A stretch of DNA of 5,869 bases from SVTX01 sp045658225. GTDB taxonomy: Bacteria > Bacillota > Clostridia > Oscillospirales > CAG-272. The notes beneath the pieces were generated by a model that was given only the letters and a program-made list of their open reading frames with translations, was not told the origin of the DNA and did not search any database. Below are positions 1 through 4,671 of this stretch, piece by piece. A program made the position numbers and the translations under genes. The stretch spans positions 1 to 5,869 of the forward strand of contig JAZOUO010000049.1 of NCBI GenBank assembly GCA_045658225.1, read 5' to 3'. Within the stretch, counting starts at the first letter, position 1. Every line of letters starts with the position of its first letter.

Positions 1-1
1 A

Positions 2-667
2 GGCACAATAACCACTCCACCTCCCGTTGGCGACAGATTTGCCTTAGCTGGCAGAGTCTGGGAGGTCGAGGAGATAGACGTACAAAGAAAGCTTATCTAC
101 GTACACAAGGTGGACGGCAAAATGGAGATATCCTGGCCCGGAGACTTTGGTGAGATACACACCAAGATCCTCAAGAGAATGAAGCAGGTACTCACAGAGG
201 ACACCGACTATCCGTATCTTAAGGAAAACGCGAAAAAGCGTCTGGAGCTTGCCAGACGCACTGCGAAAAATTCAGGTATGCTTGAGCATTCCATAGTCAA
301 TCTCGGCGGCTATACCTACTGTATGTTCCCTTGGCTTGGCACACGCTCGTTCAGAACGCTCCGCAAGTACATACAAAAAAATGCCCACGAGCATAATATC
401 TCGGGCATTGAGTTTGAGGGCTGTTATTATATCCTCTTTAAGATGGAAAATAACTCGGATTTCGGCTTTATATCCTCGCTTTGCAGGGATATTGAGGAGT
501 ACGGCATAGACTGTCACTCCCTCGTGCAAAGCGGCGAGATACCGCTGTTTGAAAAATACGATTCTTATGTTCCCCACGATCTTTTGCGCGATGCCTACGC
601 GGCAGACAAGCTCCGCGCAGACGAGGCGGAGGACGCTATAAGAAGCATACTTGACGAATATAAATAA
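2..667 (+). CDS. DEAD/DEAH-box (Lhr-like) helicase, C-terminal part
   Basis: The frame is open from the left edge, so this is the last 221 residues of a longer protein whose start and ATPase motifs lie outside the window. An internal GTG at 110 is not the start, because coherent protein sequence runs upstream of it. I recognise the block from the C-terminal region of large Lhr-like DEAD/DEAH helicases of Clostridia: a small beta-rich segment (FALAGRVWEVEEID near residues 13-26, then ISWPGDFGEIHTKIL) followed by a helical part with the conserved run GGYTYCMFPWLGTRSFRTLRKY and IEFEGCYYILFKM. These helicases use ATP to unwind or translocate on nucleic acid, and family members are linked to DNA repair. 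The exact substrate cannot be told from this fragment. The gene ends TAT AAA TAA and converges on the winged-helix gene 30 bases away. Family assignment is fairly sure; function is from family knowledge only. Confidence 0.75.
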   Translation, partial: GTITTPPPVGDRFALAGRVWEVEEIDVQRKLIYVHKVDGKMEISWPGDFGEIHTKILKRMKQVLTEDTDYPYLKENAKKRLELARRTAKNSGMLEHSIVNLGGYTYCMFPWLGTRSFRTLRKYIQKNAHEHNISGIEFEGCYYILFKMENNSDFGFISSLCRDIEEYGIDCHSLVQSGEIPLFEKYDSYVPHDLLRDAYAADKLRADEAEDAIRSILDEYK

Positions 668-680
668 TATCCGTAAAATC

Positions 681-730
681 GGGGTTGGCTCAAATGATCA
701 CGGCTTGTCCGTGAGCTTGTAGCCAACTCC
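681..730. terminator. Two-part inverted repeat at convergent gene ends, possible bidirectional terminator
   Basis: GGGGTTGGCT (681-690) pairs with AGCCAACTCC (721-730), giving 10 bp with one G-U. Inside it TCACGG (698-703) pairs with CCGTGA (709-714) around CTTGT. The structure sits between the helicase stop and the tail of the minus-strand winged-helix gene, and its right half lies within that gene's last codons. It is followed by only a short T-run (TATTTTG) on the plus strand and GATTTTA on the minus strand. Termination is therefore plausible in both directions but not strongly predicted. Confidence 0.4.
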
Positions 731-982
731 GTATTTTGATATTATAAGCACTCTGCCACCGATATTATGCGCCTTTTTGTTTATGTGGCAGATATGTGCC
801 GCAATATCACTGACTTTAGGCTTTTTCTCGTCATAGCATTTTTCTATTATCTCGTTTGCGGACACAAAATCCTCGCTCTGATATATGCAGGAAAATATCA
901 TATATTCCGTTCTCGAAAGCTTCATATCGTAGCCAAGATATACAACTCTGGAGTTTTGGGTGTCATTGTAAAGTATAGTCAT
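698..982 (-). CDS. Stand-alone OmpR/PhoB-type winged-helix DNA-binding protein
   Basis: A 94-residue protein that matches the effector domain of OmpR/PhoB response regulators over nearly its full length. It has a short N-terminal beta region (residues 1-19), LSRTEYMIFSCIYQ (22-35, the usual 'Lt..E..lL..L' helix), VSANEIIEKCY (40-50), a recognition-helix region VSDIAAHICHINKKA (57-71), and the C-terminal wing ending in ISKYGVGYKL (81-90, the diagnostic 'rG.GY.l' hairpin). There is no receiver domain, no phosphorylatable Asp and no room for one. The ATG at 982 is supported by AGAAAGG about 8 bases upstream on the minus strand. It probably binds DNA as a transcription regulator in the cytoplasm; target and signal are unknown. 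No convincing promoter lies directly upstream. The palindrome tract and tRNA-Lys do, so read-through from the tRNA promoter is possible. The domain call is good, the role is inference. Confidence 0.72.
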   Translation of the reverse strand: MTILYNDTQNSRVVYLGYDMKLSRTEYMIFSCIYQSEDFVSANEIIEKCYDEKKPKVSDIAAHICHINKKAHNIGGRVLIISKYGVGYKLTDKP

Positions 983-1007
983 CAGGGTTGCCTTTCTGAA
1001 ATTTTAG

Positions 1008-1042
1008 ATCAAACTAAAGGACATCGAGTCCTTTAGTTTGAT
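1008..1042. repeat. Perfect palindrome A (15-bp arms)
   Basis: ATCAAACTAAAGGAC (1008-1022) is the exact reverse complement of GTCCTTTAGTTTGAT (1028-1042), with the 5-base loop ATCGA. On the minus strand it lies in the presumed leader of the winged-helix gene, with its base 11 nt from the ribosome binding site (991-997). There is no T-run after the stem in either direction, so it is not a standard intrinsic terminator. Its centre (AAAGGAC..TCGA..GTCCTTT) resembles that of palindrome C at 1100-1163. Confidence 0.9.
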
Positions 1043-1094
1043 GAGACTCGAACACTTACATAATTTGCGGTGCAAATTATGTGTTGGAGTTCTC
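1043..1094. repeat. Imperfect palindrome B with tRNA T-arm fragments in both arms
   Basis: The core ACATAATTTGC (1058-1068) pairs perfectly with GCAAATTATGT (1072-1082) around GGT. The outer arms GAGACTCGAACAC (1043-1055) and GTGTTGGAGTTCTC (1081-1094) pair with one mismatch and one bulge, competing with the last two core pairs. The left arm begins with GAGACTCGAAC, identical over 11 bases to the tRNA-Lys T-arm at 1163-1173 in the same orientation. The right arm carries GGAGTTC, the same T-arm inverted. It abuts palindrome A with no gap. Confidence 0.8.
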
Positions 1095-1099
1095 ATTAC

Positions 1100-1163
1100 C
1101 CGGTGGATCACCAACGCAAAAGGGACATCATTCGATGTCCCTTTTGCGTTGGTGACCCACCGG
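1100..1163. repeat. Long palindrome C running into the 3' end of tRNA-Lys
   Basis: Bases 1100-1129 pair with 1134-1163: 30 positions with a single mismatch (1107 A against 1156 C) around the 4-base loop ATTC. The right arm includes the last 14 bases of tRNA-Lys (CCA end, acceptor strand and start of the T-stem, 1150-1163). The left arm therefore contains an inverted copy, CCGGTGGATCACCA at 1100-1113, differing at one base. A further 7 bp (1086-1092 with 1170-1176) continues the match after a 7/6-base interruption. It is transcribed directly downstream of the tRNA, but no U-run follows the stem. Confidence 0.9.
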
Positions 1164-1225
1164 AGACTCGAACTCCGGACCCCTTGATTAAAAGTCAAGT
1201 GCTCTACCGTCTGAGCTAGTGGGTC
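1150..1225 (-). tRNA. tRNA-Lys (anticodon UUU)
   Basis: Read on the minus strand, this 76-base gene folds as a standard cloverleaf. The acceptor is GACCCAC/GTGGGTC, the D-stem GCTC/GAGC with loop AGACGGTA, the anticodon stem CTTGA/TCAAG with loop CTTTTAA (anticodon TTT), the variable region GGGTC, and the T-stem CGGAG/CTCCG with loop TTCGAGT. The discriminator is A and the CCA is encoded (1152-1150). It decodes AAA and AAG. The promoter at 1244-1272 is its own. The 3' end is embedded in palindrome C, so the primary transcript could form a long alternative hairpin that would have to be trimmed or outcompeted for the tRNA to fold. Confidence 0.96.
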
Positions 1226-1243
1226 TTTTTTGCCTACCCGACT

Positions 1244-1272
1244 ATTATATCATAGCAAAATCACTTTGTCAA
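1244..1272 (-). promoter_or_regulatory. Sigma-A promoter of tRNA-Lys
   Basis: On the minus strand, a perfect -35 TTGACA (1272-1267) and a perfect extended -10 TGATATAAT (-10 hexamer 1249-1244) are separated by 17 bases. The expected start point lies about a dozen bases before the mature tRNA 5' end at 1225. The region upstream of the -35 is rich in A and T. Confidence 0.9.
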
Positions 1273-1341
1273 TACTTTTTTTAACAGTTAATGTACAATT
1301 TTCTTGAAAGTTGATAGGCTCTGTTTGTAGACTTTTTCAAC

Positions 1342-1866
1342 CTAACGTCTACCAAGAATAGCATCTGCAAACTGGGATATATTGGTGTCCATTATTGTTG
1401 GAAGTGAGATGTCATCTCTCTGCTGTCCGTTCTGTCCTCCGCCGAGTATTTCTGAGCGAACCGCCGAAATTATCATTCTGTCAATCCCCTTGACCTTATT
1501 CTTATCAAGGCTTCCGCCAAAGCAGGAGACCGCCTCAGCATTTTCAATCAATCTCTCGGGAATGTTTTTATAGAGATAGTCCTCAAAGCAATCCGTAAAT
1601 CCGCAACACAAGAAGTACGCACAGCGTCTACCCAAAAGCATGTCCGTATTTTTACGCAAATATTCGGAAAGTGTTTTGTCAATTTTCGCCATTCGGATAC
1701 TTGAACCGAAAATCACCGCATCGTATTTCTCAATGCTTGGCATAGCCTCCCCGCCCTTTCCAATACGGGTAAGAGTCACGTCCTGATTTTTCAACAGGTC
1801 GGCAAGCATCTCGGCGCACTCACACGTAGTGCCGTTTCTGGTCGCGTAAGCAATAAGAATTTTCAT
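1342..1866 (-). CDS. Flavodoxin-fold protein, HemG-like (Flavodoxin_5 type)
   Basis: A 174-residue single-domain protein. It starts MKILIAYATRNGTT, a first beta strand followed by the FMN phosphate-binding loop (T9-R-N-G-T-T14). Next come YDAVIFGSSIRMAKI (48-62), the second flavin-contact loop in the style of HemG/Flavodoxin_5 proteins, then a strand with CAYFLCCGF (82-90) and a later GGSLDKNKVKGIDRMI (117-132). The family binds FMN. Some members oxidise protoporphyrinogen in haem synthesis, but in anaerobic Firmicutes many are general redox carriers and no haem genes are visible here. I chose the ATG at 1866 because GAGGA (1879-1875) sits 8 bases upstream; the in-frame TTG at 1881 overlaps that site. 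No signal peptide or membrane segment is seen. It is divergent from ligA. Three cysteines at 87, 88 and 93 are notable. The fold is confident; the substrate is unknown. Confidence 0.82.
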   Translation of the reverse strand: MKILIAYATRNGTTCECAEMLADLLKNQDVTLTRIGKGGEAMPSIEKYDAVIFGSSIRMAKIDKTLSEYLRKNTDMLLGRRCAYFLCCGFTDCFEDYLYKNIPERLIENAEAVSCFGGSLDKNKVKGIDRMIISAVRSEILGGGQNGQQRDDISLPTIMDTNISQFADAILGRR

Positions 1867-1899
1867 CAAATCATTCCTCAAAAAACAAATTACAATACA

Positions 1900-1927
1900 A
1901 TTATATCACACGGGCAGAAAAAATCAA
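1900..1927 (-). promoter_or_regulatory. Promoter of the flavodoxin gene
   Basis: On the minus strand, TTGATT (1927-1922) and a perfect TATAAT (1905-1900) are separated by 16 bases. A TG one base before the -10 makes it an extended -10 (TGATATAAT). It lies about 35 bases from the chosen ATG and is back to back with the ligA promoter. Confidence 0.75.
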
Positions 1928-1955
1928 GTATAATTTCAAAACAATTATTTTTCGC

Positions 1956-1984
1956 TTGAAATAAATATAGTTTTGTGGTATAAT
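1956..1984 (+). promoter_or_regulatory. Promoter of ligA
   Basis: TTGAAA (1956-1961) and TATAAT (1979-1984) are separated by 17 bases, with an extended -10 element (TGGTATAAT, 1976-1984). The -10 is 30 bases before the ligA ATG, leaving a short leader that carries the ribosome binding site GAGGAGG at 2001-2007. Confidence 0.85.
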
Positions 1985-2014
1985 TATACTATATTACTAT
2001 GAGGAGGAGTTTAC

Positions 2015-4018
2015 ATGCAAAACAAGTCCCAGATAAAAGAAAAAATAGAAAAGCTTCGTCGGGAGCTTACGCACCACGCAAAGCTTTATTACGTATATGA
2101 TGCACCCGAGATTTCCGACTACGAGTACGATATGATGTACGCCGAGCTGCTTCGTCTTGAGGACGAAAACCCCGAGTTTTTTGACCCTGACTCGCCCTCA
2201 CAGCGAGTAGGCGGCGCGCCTCTTGATAAGTTCCAGAAGGTGACTCACACCGTGCGAATGGACTCTCTCTCGGACGTGTTCTCCTTTGAGGAACTTGAAG
2301 GCTTTACAAGCTCGGTAGGACAAGCCCTGCCCCACTGCGTATACTCCGTTGAGCCTAAAATAGACGGACTTTCGGTATCGCTCAAATACGAAAACGGCAT
2401 TTTCGTTCAGGGCGCTACGCGAGGCGACGGTATCACGGGCGAGGACGTCACGCAGAATATCAAGACTATTTTCTCAATTCCTATGATACTTCCCGAGCCG
2501 CTTAATCTTACAGTTCGTGGCGAGGTCTATATGCCCCGCGAGGTGTTTAATCGCATAAACGACAAGCGCGAGCGTGAAGGTCAGCCCCTTATGGCAAACC
2601 CCAGAAACGCCGCCGCAGGCTCACTACGTCAGCTTGACCCCAAGATAGCGGCAAGCCGCGGGCTTGATATTTTTATTTTCAATTTCCAGGAAGGCGAGCT
2701 TTATTCCGACGGACACGCTCCCACCTCACATACTGAGATACTTGACCGACTTGAAAGCCTCGGGTTCCCCTGCGTTCCTATGAGAATAAAGGCATCAAGT
2801 TATAACGAAATAACATCTCACATAGAAAAGATAGGCAAGGCGCGAGACAGCCTGCCTTACGATATAGACGGCGTAGTCATAAAGGCAGACCTTCTATCCG
2901 ACCGAGAGATGCTCGGCGAGGGCACAAACACACCCAAATGGGCTGTCGCATACAAGTTCCCGCCCGAAGAAAAAGAAACTACACTTCTTGATATTTCAAT
3001 AGCGGTAGGCCGCACGGGAGTATTGACACCCACAGCACACCTCTCTCCCGTCCGTCTTGCAGGCACTACGGTCTCAAAGGCAAGCCTGCATAACCTTGAA
3101 TTTATCCGCGAGCGTGATATTATGCTTGGAGATACCGTCATCGTGCGAAAGGCGGGCGACATTATACCTGAAGTCTTGACCTCCCTCCCCGCAAAGCGCG
3201 ACGGCACACAAAGAGAATATTTGATGCCAACACGCTGTCCGTCCTGCAACGAGCCTGTATTTTACGATCCCGACGAGGCGGCAGCCGTCCGCTGCACCAA
3301 TGCGTCCTGCCCTGCCCAGATCTCGCGAGGAATTGAGCATTTTGTCTCCAAGGGCGCAATGAATATTGACGGTCTTGGTCCTCAGATAATCGAGCTTTTG
3401 ATAGCATCAAATCTTATAAAGGACGCAGCCGATCTTTATTCCTTAAAGGTCGAGGACATTTCCCCGCTTGAGCGAATGGGCGAAAAATCTGCTCAAAATC
3501 TTGTTGACTCAATTGAAAAATCCAAATCCGCAGGACTTGAAAGATTGCTCACCGCCCTCGGCATCCGCAACGTCGGTGAGGTCGCAGCAGCGGCTCTTGC
3601 ATCAAAATTCCGCACGCTTGACGCATGTATGCAGGCAACCGTAGAGGAGCTTGTGGAAATACAGGACTTTGGTATGATAACCGCAGAGTGCGTTGTCAAC
3701 TTCTTCTCGCACCCGCAAAACTGCGAGCTTTGTCAGAAGCTCAAGGACGCAGGCGTTCAATGCGTTGCAACAGCCGCGCCCACAGGTAAAAAATTCAAGG
3801 GGCTTACCTTTGTTCTCACAGGCACGCTTCCCACAATGTCTCGTGACGAGGCTTCGGCTAAAATCAAGACAAACGGCGGCAAGGTCTCCGGCTCGGTCTC
3901 CTCAAAGACATCTTACGTTGTCGCTGGTGAGGCGGCGGGCTCAAAGCTCACCAAAGCTCAGAGCCTTGGCGTCACAGTCATTGACGAGGAAACACTCCTT
4001 AAGATGATCGAGGAATAA
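2015..4018 (+). CDS. ligA: NAD-dependent DNA ligase LigA
   Basis: At 667 residues this is full length for bacterial LigA. It seals nicks in duplex DNA using NAD+, joining Okazaki fragments and closing repair gaps in the cytoplasm. All domains are visible. Domain Ia (about 1-70) has YYVYDAPEISDYEYDMMYAEL, which binds the NMN half of NAD+. The adenylation domain (about 70-320) has catalytic K115 in KIDG, TRGDG (135-139), RGEVYMP (168-174), DGVVIK (285-290) and YKF (313-315). The OB fold has VGRTG (331-335) and RKAGDIIP (378-385). The C4 zinc finger uses C408, C411, C427 and C432. The helix-hairpin-helix region (about 440-580) has IDGLG and LGIRNVGE. A BRCT domain (about 591-667) contains LTGTLP. 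The ATG at 2015 has GAGGAGG seven bases upstream. The usual HxxPMLSL stretch reads HTVRMDSL (78-85). The stop touches the stop of the convergent amidase gene. Confidence 0.98.
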   Translation: MQNKSQIKEKIEKLRRELTHHAKLYYVYDAPEISDYEYDMMYAELLRLEDENPEFFDPDSPSQRVGGAPLDKFQKVTHTVRMDSLSDVFSFEELEGFTSSVGQALPHCVYSVEPKIDGLSVSLKYENGIFVQGATRGDGITGEDVTQNIKTIFSIPMILPEPLNLTVRGEVYMPREVFNRINDKREREGQPLMANPRNAAAGSLRQLDPKIAASRGLDIFIFNFQEGELYSDGHAPTSHTEILDRLESLGFPCVPMRIKASSYNEITSHIEKIGKARDSLPYDIDGVVIKADLLSDREMLGEGTNTPKWAVAYKFPPEEKETTLLDISIAVGRTGVLTPTAHLSPVRLAGTTVSKASLHNLEFIRERDIMLGDTVIVRKAGDIIPEVLTSLPAKRDGTQREYLMPTRCPSCNEPVFYDPDEAAAVRCTNASCPAQISRGIEHFVSKGAMNIDGLGPQIIELLIASNLIKDAADLYSLKVEDISPLERMGEKSAQNLVDSIEKSKSAGLERLLTALGIRNVGEVAAAALASKFRTLDACMQATVEELVEIQDFGMITAECVVNFFSHPQNCELCQKLKDAGVQCVATAAPTGKKFKGLTFVLTGTLPTMSRDEASAKIKTNGGKVSGSVSSKTSYVVAGEAAGSKLTKAQSLGVTVIDEETLLKMIEE

Positions 4019-4585
4019 TTACCCCAGCCCCGTAAAGTCAACTATACCGTTATAAATTCCGTCAGCGTAAAGGTTTGGCGAGTTGCTCATAAGCGACGCC
4101 TCTCGGGGATTGGTAATAAAGCCAAGCTCCACAAGGACTGCGGGCATTGCCGTACGTTTTAAGACGTACAAACCAGGGCGTGTTTTCATGCCCCTGTTGC
4201 GAACGCCAACGGCATCGGCTATGCCATCAACAATATCCTCGCCAAGCTCAAACGCGGGCGTGTTGCGAGCGTAGGCATAAGCCTCAACGCCGTTTGCGGA
4301 GGAATTACTTGACGCGTTGGTGTGCAGACTGATAAAATAGTCAGCTCCCCATGAATTTGCGTCCTGAACGCGCACACGAAGACTTGACGCGTTTGACGTA
4401 CCGAGCTGTGTCTCGGGTGTAGGCCTTGACAGCCTCACCTCGTAGTTCCCGCTTTGACGCAAGCGCTGTGCAAGCAGTTGACCTATGTTATACGTAATGT
4501 CCTGCTCGCGCAGTCCGTTTCCCTCCGCGCCTGCGTTTGGGTTGACGGGATTATGCCCTTGGTCGATGTATATTTTTATTGCCAT
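4019..4585 (-). CDS. N-acetylmuramoyl-L-alanine amidase (Amidase_3), single domain without signal peptide
   Basis: This 188-residue protein is almost entirely one Amidase_3 domain. Such zinc enzymes cut the amide bond between N-acetylmuramic acid and L-alanine in peptidoglycan. It begins IYIDQGHN with zinc ligand H11. The second ligand E27 is in GLREQDITYNI, the third H88 is in FISLHTNAS, and the catalytic E153 is in AVLVELGFITN. No catalytic residue is missing. The ATG at 4585 is chosen because AGGAGGGG (4601-4594) precedes it; an upstream in-frame extension to 4684 would overlap the rsmI start and adds no recognisable sequence. The protein starts directly in the first beta strand of the domain, with no signal peptide, membrane helix or wall-binding repeat, so its route to the wall is unclear. 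Lysis-type release, non-classical export or a sporulation role are possible. Its stop codon (4021-4019) abuts that of ligA with no spacer. Confidence 0.92.
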   Translation of the reverse strand: MAIKIYIDQGHNPVNPNAGAEGNGLREQDITYNIGQLLAQRLRQSGNYEVRLSRPTPETQLGTSNASSLRVRVQDANSWGADYFISLHTNASSNSSANGVEAYAYARNTPAFELGEDIVDGIADAVGVRNRGMKTRPGLYVLKRTAMPAVLVELGFITNPREASLMSNSPNLYADGIYNGIVDFTGLG

Positions 4586-4593
4586 ATAATATG

Positions 4594-4601
4594 CCCCTCC
4601 T
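4594..4601 (-). promoter_or_regulatory. Ribosome binding site fixing the amidase start
   Basis: AGGAGGGG on the minus strand lies 8-10 bases before the ATG at 4585. It favours the 188-residue form over any longer one. In the 86-base spacer between the amidase and rsmI starts I see no convincing -35/-10 pair on either strand. Confidence 0.85.
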
Positions 4602-4656
4602 ATTTGTTTCTCTGTATTAGATTTTATGCCACAGAGCATAAATTTGCTATTACTTG

Positions 4657-4662
4657 AAAGGA
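4657..4662 (+). promoter_or_regulatory. Ribosome binding site fixing the rsmI start
   Basis: AAAGGA is nine bases before the ATG at 4672. The alternative ATG at 4735, where family homology begins (MLYLVATPVGNL), has no good site upstream. The in-frame TTG at 4654 overlaps this site and lacks one of its own. Confidence 0.7.
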
Positions 4663-4671
4663 ATTTTTGAA

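Noticed and set aside
272..577. 101-codon open frame on the minus strand inside the helicase
   Set aside because: Antisense shadow of a clearly conserved coding region, with no domain or ribosome binding site.
767..1036. 89-codon open frame on the plus strand opposite the winged-helix gene
   Set aside because: The opposite strand encodes a recognisable domain with a ribosome binding site, so this frame is a shadow.
1008..1163. CRISPR array or intrinsic terminator as explanation of the palindrome tract
   Set aside because: There are no regularly spaced direct repeats with spacers, and no U-run follows any of the stems.
1004..1198. 64-codon open frame on the minus strand
   Set aside because: It covers tRNA-Lys and the three palindromes and has no recognisable protein features.
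2857..3249. 130-codon open frame on the minus strand inside ligA
   Set aside because: Antisense to the ligase adenylation and OB domains, with low-complexity Ser/Arg-rich content typical of a shadow frame.
3693..4007. 104-codon open frame on the plus strand in another frame of ligA
   Set aside because: It overlaps the BRCT domain coding region. Its Arg/Ser-rich composition is typical of an out-of-frame reading.
4610..4636. CTCTGT...ACAGAG inverted repeat in the amidase-rsmI spacer
   Set aside because: Only 6 bp with a 15-base loop. Too weak to call an operator or hairpin.
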